64,000 nucleotides of DNA from NCBI RefSeq assembly GCF_031143425.1, contig NC_090444.1:1533622782-1533686781 (forward strand), given 5' to 3'. The notes beneath the pieces were generated by a model. That model was not told the DNA's origin, ran no database searches, and was given only the letters and a program-made list of their open reading frames with translations. Position numbers and translations under genes: made by a program. This document shows positions 36,041 to 45,900 of this stretch, piece after piece (positions within the stretch are counted from its first letter, which is position 1; each line of letters opens with the position of its first letter). Source of the DNA: Pleurodeles waltl. Lineage: Eukaryota; Chordata; Amphibia; Caudata; Salamandridae.

Positions 36041-36073
36041 CAGGGCTAAAACTACCCTTCCCCTGGGGAGTCT

Positions 36074-36433
36074 TCATCTTCTAAGTGAAAGGCCATCTGC
36101 ATTGGAGTGGACAGTCCCAGGTCTGTGCTCCACTTTAAAGTCTATTCCTTGTAGGGATATGGACCTCCTATGCAGTTTGGGGTTTTCACCTTTCATCGGA
36201 GAAGCCTGTGGTCTGTTTGAACTATGAAGTAGGAGCCAAACAAGTATAGCCTCAGCTTCTTCAAGGCCTAGACCACAGCAAAGGCTTTCCTCTCTATGGC
36301 ATGCCATTTGTTCCCTAGGGAATAGTCTTCTGCTTATATAAGCAACAGGCTGGTCATGTCCCTCATCACTGGTCTGGTGTAGGACTGCTCCTATCTCTAG
36401 TTCTGAGGCGTCTGTTTGGACAATAAACTGCCT
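36074..36433 (-). pseudogene. RNase H, C-terminal part (Gmr1-like)
   Basis: After the LINE insertion the frame resumes with VQTDASELEIGAVLHQTSDE, carrying the RNase H catalytic Asp of TDAS, continues through AYISRRLFPREQ, and ends ISLQGIDFKVEHRPGTVHS plus NADGLS. Some stops and shifts are present. No integrase follows; the sequence passes into LTR-like DNA by about 36040. Confidence 0.75.
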
Positions 36434-36439
36434 GGAGTA

Positions 36440-37670
36440 GTAGTAATTACTTTATTTCAGTAAAAACCATAAAACCATACATATATATATATAAAAAAAT
36501 ACATTAGTAGAACAGTTCATATAAAGTGCATCCCCAAATATAATAATTAAAAACAGCATCAGAGAAACATATATTATTTGGAAGTACTTAAGATAAAATC
36601 TTAAAATGTCTGTACAGACAAATAAAAACAGATACACATTTAAAAGCACTATTACTCGAACGAGTCATCAGCTACCCAAACCAGAATCACCATACCCATA
36701 GTAATTGCCTCGGAGTGTGCAATAGTAATTTCTTTCATTATTTCACAATTGCACAGCCCAAAAGGCTTCCCAGAGATACATAACTTCTGATAAACAACGG
36801 ATGCGGGCAGTCAACCTCCTGGTCAAGATCTGGCCAGCTGACTCTCAAAGGATGGAAGTACAGTTAAAGATGAGTAATATGAACAACCTAATTTCATGCC
36901 CCTATAGACACTAAGGGCCTGATTTATGAAAAGTTAGCACTGCCTTTGCATCATTTATTTGATGCAAAAGCAGCGCAAAATTACAAAATATAATTATATT
37001 TAGTAAGTTTGCACCGCTTATGCGTCAAAAAATGACGCAAAGGTGCGTGCTAACTTTTCATAAATCAGGCCCTAAGAATGCAGTGTATAAAATCAAGGCA
37101 ATGTCTTGATTGGAATTTCCATTAGGGCACCCCCCTCCATCTAATATACCATGCGTACTCTAAGTATTTGGCTACTGCGAACACTATCACAGTCTTTGTT
37201 TCATATTTAGGAATTCTCAGGGCCTCCCAATAATGTCTAATGCTCAGAAACTTGCAGACTGCAATTATCCATTTTCTGCGTGGCTTTGTATACTGGGGAC
37301 AGAAATAAAGAAAATGATCTTCAGTTTATTTTTCTAATGGGCAAAAGTGACAAGACATTGAGGAACCTTGCTTGTCCCATGTGGCTGTTACGGGTCTAGA
37401 AGGTGAGGACCAATATCAAAATCGAAGAAATGGCCATTTGGCAGTGGGCAGATAGATTTCATCCATGAAATCCTCATAAGCTAGAAAGCATTTAACATTT
37501 AGAACTCTCCTGTGAGATTCTCATTATCATAATTCAACCAAATCTGTTCCAGGGCATAATTCCAATAAACACTTTTTAATTTCTGCCTGTCTCCCTTAGC
37601 GGCAGCTGCTGGCAAGTTCCAAAGATCTGTCATTTTCAGCTTCTCACACTGCATCATGACATTTTTCAAT
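36440..37670 (-). mobile_element. 5'-truncated LINE-like retroposon with 11-bp target duplication
   Basis: TGCCTGGAGTA occurs on both sides (36429-36439 and 37671-37681), exactly where RNase H of the host element is interrupted. On the minus strand the insert starts inside a coding-like stretch (GDRQKLKSVYWNYALEQIW), later has decayed text resembling a LINE RT C-terminal region, and ends after a polyadenylation signal CTGAAATAAAG with GTAATTACTAC. No poly(A) tail is present, so a CR1/L2-type LINE is likelier than L1. It contains a MITE at 36915. Confidence 0.68.
36915..37072. mobile_element. Palindromic Harbinger-type MITE, copy 3 (TSD TAA)
   Basis: GGGCCTGATTTATGAAAAGT and its inverse CTTTTCATAAATCAGGCCC form the ends, flanked by TAA on both sides. 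The centre is ACAAAATATAATTATATTTAG. Inserted in the 3' region of the LINE. Confidence 0.92.
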
Positions 37671-37689
37671 TGCCTGGAGTAATCTAGAG

Positions 37690-38560
37690 CTTTCAGGACT
37701 GGGGCAGAGCACATTGCATCCTTCAGAGTGCCAAAAGCCTTTTCACAACTCACTGTCCAGCTAATCTTTTTGGTCATTTTCTTAGAGGTAAATTCTGTGA
37801 GGGAGGCCATTATGGTGCCATAATCCTTTACAATCCTCCTATCGTACCCAGTCAAGCCAATAAATGCCCTGACTTGGGTCTGGATGGTTGGAGCTTACCA
37901 AGCCAAAATGGTTTGGATCTTGGGTCATAGTGGCTGAACTTGGCATCCACTTAACAGGTGGCCCAAGTATACAACATTTCCCTGCCCTACCTGGCACCCA
38001 CTGGCCTTGATAGTGAGGCTTGCCTTTTGCAGGGCCTCAAGGACCTTTCCAAGGTGGATCAGGTGATTCTGCCAGGTGGAGGTGTAGACAGCAATACTAT
38101 CTAGATAAGATACACTAAAGGAGTCCAAACGCCAGGACTTGGTTCACCAACCTCTGGAAGGTGGCAGGGGCATTGTTTAATCCAAACGGCATGACAGTGA
38201 ACTGATAGTGCCCACTTGTGGTGGAAAATTCTGATCCCTCCTTTGCTCCAGAGCCCAGGCCAATCTGCCAATACCCAGATGTAAGCTCAAAGGTACTCAG
38301 CTATTTGGTTGCTACTAAGCTGTCTATGAGCTCATCAGCTCTTGAAATTGGGTGTGCATCAGTTTGGTTTTTGTTACAGAGTTGAGGCTCCTGAACTCCA
38401 CACAGAACCCTATTTCCTTTTTCTCACCCTTGGAATTAGGCTTGGGGACTAAAACTACTGGGCTAACCCAGGGGCTCTCAGAAGGTTAAATGACACCCAA
38501 ATCCAGCATCTTGTTGACTTCAACTTGGATGCTTTTACTGACAGGGTTTGACTGCCTAAA
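37690..38560 (-). pseudogene. Reverse transcriptase of the Gmr1-like element
   Basis: Minus-strand text includes MLDLGVI, SPWVSPVVLVPKPNSKG, FCVEFRSLNSVTKT, then after shifts the active-site block YLDSIAVYTSTW, in which the usual YLDD has become YLDS, then VVYLGHLL and FTSKKMTKKISW. It is inactive. The N-terminal block follows directly from an integrase-type C-terminus at 38860-38940, via HINCMKLCFDRADVTMLIV, which is the evidence for a single IN-RT polyprotein. Confidence 0.85.
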
Positions 38561-38859
38561 CATTTTATTTTCTACAGGCAAGCTGTCTCCAGTGTCCACA
38601 TCGTGAGTACACCAGGTAGTCCTACCAGGGGTCAGAGAGTATAGATCAGAATACAGGTTGAGAACTTCCCTAAAAATAGCCTGCTGTTTCCTGTGAGGGT
38701 GTCTAACAAGACCTTTCCATCCGCAGAACCATCTTGTAAGTTGCTGGAGAGGAGATCAGGGAGATGTTCACTTTCTTTCACCTGTCTCTCATCTATAACT
38801 ATGAGCATGGTCACATCAGCTCTGTCAAAACAGAGTTTCATGCAGTTGATATGTATAAT

Positions 38860-39867
38860 CCTTTTGGGAGTTTAGCAACTACCAACGTCAACCAGGTAGG
38901 TGACCTCACCTTTTCTTTCTAATATGGGGGGGCAGACCACTTATCTTGGAGAGTCCTAGGAGTCACAGACTCTAGCCCCCAAACTGTCTGCCCTGGTTGG
39001 AACTCCTCCATGGTAGCTTTTTGGTCATACCAGTGCTTTTGGAGCTCCTGGCTGGCCTGAAGTTTTTTTCTTGCTTTCTCCATATACTCAGCCATCCTGT
39101 TACGACGGGCAAGTGCATAATCCACAATGACTTACAAAGGCACTTTGAGAGGCCTCTCCCAGCCTTCCCTCACAAAACTTAATGGACACCTAACAGGATG
39201 CCCAAACACAAGTTCTAAGGGGGAAAACCCTTCTCCTTATTGTAGTACTTCCATGTAGGCAAAAAGCAGCAAGACATGCTCCTTCTGAGTTTTTCAGGGA
39301 GTCCTTCAATCATGTCTTCCAAAGTCTAGTTAAACCTTTTAACCATTCGATTTGTCTGTGGAGGGTATGGGGTAGTGAACTTATAAATCATTCCACATTC
39401 CTGCCACATGTGTTTTAAGTGTGCAGAGATGAAGTTTGAAACCTGTCTGATACTACCTCTTTAGGAAAGCCAACCTTTGTAAAAATACCCTTTGAGGGCC
39501 TTGGCCACTGCAGGAGCAGTGATGGTCCTAAGAGGAATGGCTTCAGGGTATCTAGTGGCATGAAATGTATATATTTCCTGAAGCTGTTTGAGGGTCAGGG
39601 AGGCCAACAATGTCAACCCCCACCCTTTCGAAGGGCACCCCATCAACAGGTAGTGGACTAAAGGGGACTTCAGGTGGCCTCCTGCTTTGCCACTAGCTTG
39701 GCAGGTGACACAGGACTGACAAACGCCCTTTGTCTTCTGGGATATTCCAGGCCAGTATAGTGATTAACTAGCCTGCTCCAGGTATGGTTTTGGCCTAGAT
39801 GCCCAGCTAGGGAAATGTCATGGGCTAGAGAGAGAAGAAACTCTCTGTACTGCTGGGGCACTTTCAC
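38860..39867 (-). pseudogene. Integrase of the Gmr1-like element
   Basis: From 39867 the minus strand encodes a zinc-binding region (YREFLLSLAHDISLAGHLGQ, WSRLVNHYTGLEYP), then a core fragment with HATRYPEAIPLRTITAPAV, then SPLELVFGHPVRCPLSFVREG, RRNRMAEYMEKARKKLQASQ, and a GPY/F-like C-terminus (FQPGQTVWGLE, LQDKWSAPPY, ILERKGEVTYLVDVG). Stops and shifts break it. It lies upstream of RT in the transcriptional direction, the reverse of ordinary Ty3/Gypsy. Confidence 0.85.
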
Positions 39868-40915
39868 CTTCTGGTTCCACCAGGGTTGAGGTCTCTGACC
39901 TCAATGAACAGGAGTCCATTCTCCCAATAAACCCTGTGGGAACCACTGACATTACTTTTGTTTTCCTGTGCAGCTTGGAACCTCAGGCTTTCAAGAGTGG
40001 GACAGTTTTTTGTCCCTGGTGCAGATCCTCCCTAGAGGGTCCCCCTGGTCCCAAGAGCTCTGGGTGATAAGGTCCAAGCTCCCTCTCTGGTTAACAAGCC
40101 CTCTTCTTGGGAAGAGAGGTTCTGTCTTGTGGTCTGTTCAGAAGCTGGTTCTATAGTCTTCTTGCCTTTTCTCTTGGAGGTTCAGTCCATTCTTCCAGGA
40201 TCCAATACATCTTGTTCACTCTGGAGTTTGTTCTTTTCCCCTGGTTTTCACACAACCCGGTTCTGGGAGCCCAAGCATGGCTGCATGAGCCCTCATTTCA
40301 ACTTCAGCATAGGGAGATTGCTCCAAATCATTTCCAAGCAGACAGTCTACAGGGATGGATTGGAACACAGCCACTTCTTTTTGTCCAACTACTCCCCCCA
40401 GTCAAAAGATACCATTGCCATGGGATGGATCTTTGTGACATTGTCAGCATTGGTGACAGGATAAGTATTCCATAACAGATACTGATTTGAGTGGGCCAGG
40501 TCCTGGGTGCCCATGGTAACACTATCTCCTATGTCCCTCAAGACTTTTACCTTAGTCCCATTAATCAAAGGGAGCTGCCTTCATTTTTACATATTAGTAG
40601 ATCAGGCAGCACATGCTAAGTCTACCCCTCCCTCTGTGACTTAAGTTGCCTCTGTGGGTTTCTCTGGCATGGTCAAGTCACAACTGTGATCCCATCTGGA
40701 GACTGGCAACTGCATATACTGCAGGGTGACTAGAGGCATTTGTCTTGTTTTTACAGCTAGGGTCTCCAGTTTGGTGTCCTCTGATTTTGCAATCATGGCA
40801 TCAATCCTTGTTGGGATCAAAGTTCCTACCTTTGTACCTATCATTAGGCTGTGATGAGTCTTGGGGCCCACCCTCCTATTTTACTGAATGGTCCACAAAT
40901 TTTACAGAGGCCTGA
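39868..40915 (-). pseudogene. Protease/linker region of the Gmr1-like element
   Basis: Poorly preserved. Near 40340-40400 the minus strand reads like the DCLLGNDLE motif that follows Gypsy proteases (seen as VDCLLGNDLE with one shift). No intact DTGA protease site or CCHC knuckle can be read with confidence. Its place between gag and integrase fits a protease. Confidence 0.5.
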
Positions 40916-41230
40916 CTAGGTTTTTCGAGTCTCCCTGAATCTAATTCTGTATTCTCCAGTTGTAAGTCCAAAGACCTCAATCAGGGTAGCCTTCATGAGG
41001 TCATATGACCTGGCATCTGCCTCATTTAGTGTCAGGAGTCTATCCCTGCATTTTCCAAAGAACAGGTCCCACAACAGAGAGTCCCAATGTCTTCTATCTA
41101 TCTCCCTGGCTATGCAGGCTCTCTCACACGCAGAAAATAACTTGGTGATATCACCACCCACTGTATAATGGGGGACAACTCCTTTGGGGAGTTTAAGTTT
41201 GAAAGACTTCTCCTTCTCTCCCAGGCCCAA
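40916..41230 (-). pseudogene. Gag capsid fragment of the Gmr1-like element
   Basis: A 104-codon minus-strand frame with features of Ty3/Gypsy capsids: KLFSACERACIAREIDRRHW, LLWDLFFGKCRDRLLTLNEA, and ARSYDLMKATLIEVFGLT ending YRIRFRETRK. This matches the conserved capsid C-terminal helices. The N-terminal part is lost or shifted beyond 41230. Confidence 0.72.
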
Positions 41231-41469
41231 CTCTCTTATTTTAAGATCTATCTACAAAAGCTGGAATTCTAAAGTCAGTCTTTTGGTTAATTTTTCTAGG
41301 GCCAAATACTCCTCCTAAAGCCTACCTATAGTAAATACTTTTAGTTTCCAATCACTGTTTTAGGGAAATAACCAGGGCCCTAGCAAATCATTTTAAAATT
41401 TAGAAAAATAGTCCAATTGCAAAATATAACTAGGCTATAGATAATTTTTAGAGTTATCTGTGTGATCAC

Positions 41470-41990
41470 TGAGGGCTACATGTACTACAGCTGGTTTGGT
41501 GTTGCAGGGGCCAGGGAGGCTGGGTGCAGTGCAGATATGTCAGCAAAGAGGTGTGCATCAGGGAGTCCTTGCAGCCAGTAGCTGGTCACATGGAGGCTAG
41601 ATTGCAGGTCAGCATGGCCACTCTGGGGGGGTGTTTTTGAGTGTCCTAAAGTCACTTGACTGATGCTTGCTTCTGGGCTTTTGAGAGTCCAGAGTAGACT
41701 TTCTTTCCTGGTGTCTGACTTTGGGGGTCCAGTACCATAGGCAGTGGTACATCCCAGGCCCTGAAAGTTGCAGTGTCTCCAGACTTGGCACACTGGTAGG
41801 TTCTGTCCTTCGGGTCTGTCATGGGATTCTGTTCAGGCAGCTGAATTGGGTTCATTAGTCAGCGGCCGGTCAGTGATTTGGAGTTCACTGGTTCCTTGCT
41901 TTCTGGTTGCAGGAGAGTGATACCTTCAATCTGAGGGAGGTTCCTGGCGATTTTCAGAAGGCTGGAGGTGCTTTGGGGTTTTGTAGAGGC
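41470..41990 (-). mobile_element. Probable 5' LTR (partial) of the Gmr1-like element
   Basis: Same orientation and about 80% similar to 34860-35400. It lies upstream of gag on the minus strand, and its distal part is cut off at 41993 by the LTR-like block that starts TGTTGTGAG. Confidence 0.65.
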
Positions 41991-41993
41991 CTC

Positions 41994-42394
41994 TGTTGTG
42001 AGTTGATTGAAACAGGATTTTCATAGGGAACTGTGCTCTGTCCAATCACAAGTGGGCTGGTTATCCCACCCGACAATTACCGGGTTCACAGACACTAGAC
42101 TCAATTGTCCTGGCTGGAAATTCTAGCTGGTAATCTCCCTCTGGGACCGTCTTGTAGCCTGACACACATTTCAGTCCCTGCTGACCTTCAGCAATGGCAA
42201 GAGGGAGAATGCAATGCTTTCCTTAGCCAGACGACAGCCTCGGCTTCCCTCTCCTTGACAACGCACAACAGCTTATATCAGGTGCTACGTGTGAGCATTA
42301 ATCCCCAAATAACAGGGAATATTGCTTGGAATTCCGTTTTATAAAACCAGGTCGATACAGTTATTCCACAGTTTATGGGAATTAACTCACAACA
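41994..42394. mobile_element. LTR-like block with 15-bp inverted ends
   Basis: Begins TGTTGTGAGTTGATT and ends AATTAACTCACAACA (14 of 15 complementary), with TG...CA boundaries. It contains GTTTTATAAAAC on the minus strand, a possible TATA. It truncates the Gmr1-like LTR. No clear target duplication and no neighbouring polypurine tract, so it may be a solo LTR of an endogenous retrovirus or another element type. Confidence 0.45.
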
Positions 42395-45344
42395 CCAGGA
42401 ATTTCATTTAGGAAATTCCAGGTTCTACAAGTAGTTACAGCCACCCGAAATTTCCTGATAGGATTCTGCATTTCTCAGAATCAGGCAGATAGTAGACGCA
42501 TGTGTCCATGCAGTAGGTGCACCAATTAAAACACACAGCAAATGGGAACCGGAGCATATATCATGAAATAATCATACAGGTTTCTGTCAATTCAAAACAA
42601 ACTTTTTTCAGAGTTTTATATAATTTGACCTGTCATATAGAGCTATGAAATAACCACTGTCTTCTCTTTCATCGCTGTAACGTTGACATCATGTTTCAGG
42701 CTCTTATGTATGTTCAGAGGTATGTTCCCTATTTCATCCTGGACTTTTCATTGTCCATCCACTGTGATACAAAAACTAGATATGTGGCTCACTTGAAATG
42801 TGAGGACAGAAGTTGGTTACATACATGCATACATTCGACCCAGAACTCTCGGCCATTTACTGAAGCATGATTGAACGAGAAGCTAGTATGTGGTCCATGT
42901 GAATGCCTCTTTGCAAGGATATATTGTATAAGTACACCCCCTTTTGGAGTAAGGGAGATTTCAGAAGAACAGCTTCAAGATGCATTATGTGATCTTTATG
43001 GTGCCTCTGATCTGTCCTCCTAGTCTGTGATTGGACATCTGAAAGTGATGAGACGATCGGGAAAGAAACCATATGCACTTGCACAAAATGATGAAGAATG
43101 TGCTACTAATATGTTGACTTAAATTTCTGAACATATCATACATGTGTGCATTTGCAGCATCAATTAAGGGTCATGTAGGGGTTAATATGCTGTGATGTGT
43201 GCCAATAACAATGATATTATGCCCCTTGTGAGCATGCAAGTCTTGTGCATGACGTGTGTGTATGAACGCTGTACTCAATAACAGCGCTATGTCTCAATAA
43301 TCTCCAGCATGCAACTAATTTGCTTACTGCTGTAAAGCGGTGCACCTGGAAAGACAGTTTGCACATGTATTACGGAACCCATATTATTGCTGAGGTTATG
43401 CACATTGATGGAGTGCCAGAACTGATGTTTGCAATAATAATGTGCCTTCTGCCAGGTTGGCTAAAGGCAATATTTGTGCAGTCAATTGTTCAGGGCACCT
43501 AGAGTATTAGGACAATGGCATAAAACTGCCATATCGGTCATTACCTGCCCCATGGTGATTTGGCTTTCTGAAGTACCAATGCACATGGATGGTTATACTG
43601 ATATAAGGATTGAAATAAATGTGAGATGCTAGCTAAGGTTCTACTGGTTCTATGGAATGATTTAGAGCCAGGAAGCGGTCCGCTAGGTGCATGACATTGG
43701 TAGGGATGGCCTGAGAGAGAGATATTGGGGATGCTAACTGCTGTTGTCATTCTGCAGTCCTGTCTAATATAACATTTATAGAAAAGCGGTATCTTCCCAA
43801 CTGCTCTTTTTCAAAGTACACCAATGAGATTGCTACTGTTTCTGTATATCCTACCTCTTTGTCTCAAGTAGTAGCTCCTCAGATCAGAGACAGTGCAGCC
43901 CAAACTGACAACAACATTGTGGTAATGGTGTGGGATTGTACTTAGGTCTAAGATTGTACTTAGCTCGAAAAATTGAATTTCACAGTGAAGGTAGATTTCT
44001 AATAACTGAACGGAAAGGGAGCTTTAGAAAAGTGTATACCCGAGGCAATGAGAGACAGCAATGCCATTCTTCTCATCTCAGGAAGTCCAATACACATATA
44101 CTAAAGCATTTCCATCCTTTGGCAGGAATCAATGCTTAACGAGGTCAACGGACCTTTGGACCTTGCATAGGATGTGGTAGAACTAAACAACCACATTTCA
44201 ATACAAACCAATTAAATTACACAGATAAACCTTTAAGTCTCAGCAAGGCATTTCAAAGGGGCCAAGGGAAGAGAGGAAGATACCTCTCCAAGGGCTCTGC
44301 ATTCAGTGACAGGATAGAAAGGGTTCTGCTTCTCATCTTCAGGATTCTGCCAGATCTGCCCTGCTCCCAGCTGGGAATCAATAATTTAAAGTTCATAAGG
44401 CAAGCTGATTTATCAGTGCAACAATTAATTTTACATTGAAGGGGCATCATCCAATAAAAATTGATTATATGACTCCAACTTGTAACATCGACATACTTTC
44501 CCAGGTTTGTCATGAGAGCAGCTTCAATCAGTATATATTCATGCAAGATTGAAATAAATGTTTAAATTGCCAGTCCACAGTCCAGGATGTTCTACATCCC
44601 AGGTCCATCTATTACCAAACTCGTCTTCTCATTGGAACGCAGTCTGAAAGAAAGGTACACTGTAGCACATGACGATAGTTTCTGCACAGTTACGAAATAC
44701 AGGGCCTAGCAGGCCTCACTTAGGCTAGTGAGAAAACATTAAACAGCACAATAATATTTTCAAATAAAACACATTTTAATACACAAACTACAAATTCTAC
44801 ATTAATAAATCCACATTAGTGTTCATGTTACAGTAATTTTAAACAAAATGACTCTGTTAGTACATTTCAGTCAGTGTGACACAGAACAGCATTTCTTTAT
44901 GTTTGCACATATATTTTAAATATTTATTATAAAAAAATCAATATAATTTCAATGTAGACTATTAGTTTAGACTCTAAAAATAAAACATAATGACAATTTA
45001 AGTTTTCAAAAATGTAATTTAATCTTAATGCCACCTATGTTTCTCTAAGTAGTCTAAGACAAATGCACACTAACGCAGCTCTTCAGTGTGTCATTCTACA
45101 TTCAAACTATTAGTACTTTGATTTACATAATGCATAAACTATCACATATAGATGATCCCTTGTGACATAAGGGACAGTACTAAAGTTTCTGCTACATCAG
45201 CGCTGCAGTGATGGCAAATCAAGACATCACACAATACTCCAATTCTCATTTTCACTGAGAAATTTCAAAGGTCCCTCCAGGTAAAGTCTTTTGGATTCCC
45301 CTAACTGCCCGATGTTACTTAATATATGCTCCTTCTAGTCATTA
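42395..45344. other. No firmly recognised feature
   Basis: Short frames occur on both strands. On the plus strand 43742-43930 is an open stretch with two N-glycosylation-like sites and ordinary amino-acid mix, which I cannot assign. The region may be internal sequence of a decayed retrovirus. Confidence 0.35.
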
Positions 45345-45900
45345 TCCTAATCTCCCATTTCTCCTTTTACTCTTGACTCTTCTGTCCTTCAGTTTCATGA
45401 ACAATTTGTAAAGACCAATTGCAACTGGGGCACACAAAGTCATAATCAATAGGGGTTTTAACTTGGTTCCAACAATTTCTTTCCCTAGATTTTCAAACCA
45501 CATTCCAATTATTGAAAAAGCATTAACTATTGCTTCCCATGCACCTGTCACTGTTAACTTTTTCAGGCCCTGTCTAAAGTCAGTTACGTTTGCAAAATAT
45601 CTCCTACTACTATCATGTATATAAGTGCAACACTGTTGGGCTTGTAACATTTTGCAAACTCTGTCTTCCTTTGCGAGAAGAATGTCTAACTCTAGGCAGT
45701 TTTGTAAAACCATTGATCTTATGGTAACCATTTCTGTATACATTAACAACACCTGCAGTGTCTATAGATAATTTATATACTATTGTTGACAACTTCCTTA
45801 TCTTGGCATCATTCAAGATGACACCTGCTGTTGTAATCGTGGCACCAAAAATATCTCCTACAATCTCTGAAGCACTAGCTCCTCCTTTAACTCATTACAT
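45345..45900 (-). pseudogene. Endogenous retrovirus env, transmembrane-subunit fragment
   Basis: An old retroviral envelope remnant on the minus strand. It has a heptad-like helical stretch, a QNCLELDILLAKED block typical of TM ectodomains next to the immunosuppressive-like region, then a cysteine cluster (a Cys followed seven residues later by CC, where CX6CC is usual), a membrane-proximal region, a hydrophobic membrane span of about 20 residues and a short basic tail. A frameshift near 45750 separates the N-terminal helix from the rest. No matching surface subunit, pol or paired LTR was recognised nearby. Confidence 0.75.

Larger units (their letters stand above)
36074..41230 (-). mobile_element. 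Gmr1-like Ty3/Gypsy element (gag - IN - RT - RNase H order)
   Basis: On the minus strand the parts come in the order gag (41230), a protease/linker region, integrase (39867-38860), RT (38560-37690) and RNase H (37689 then 36433-36074). The families are Ty3/Gypsy, but the order is that of Ty1/copia, as described for Gmr1-type elements of deuterostomes. All frames are broken. A LINE fragment splits RNase H. LTR-like copies lie at 34836-36040 and 41470-41990. Confidence 0.83.

Noticed and set aside
43742..43930. Possible retroviral surface-glycoprotein fragment on the plus strand
   Set aside because: Open frame with two glycosylation-like sites, but no family motif recognised and opposite strand to the env TM fragment.
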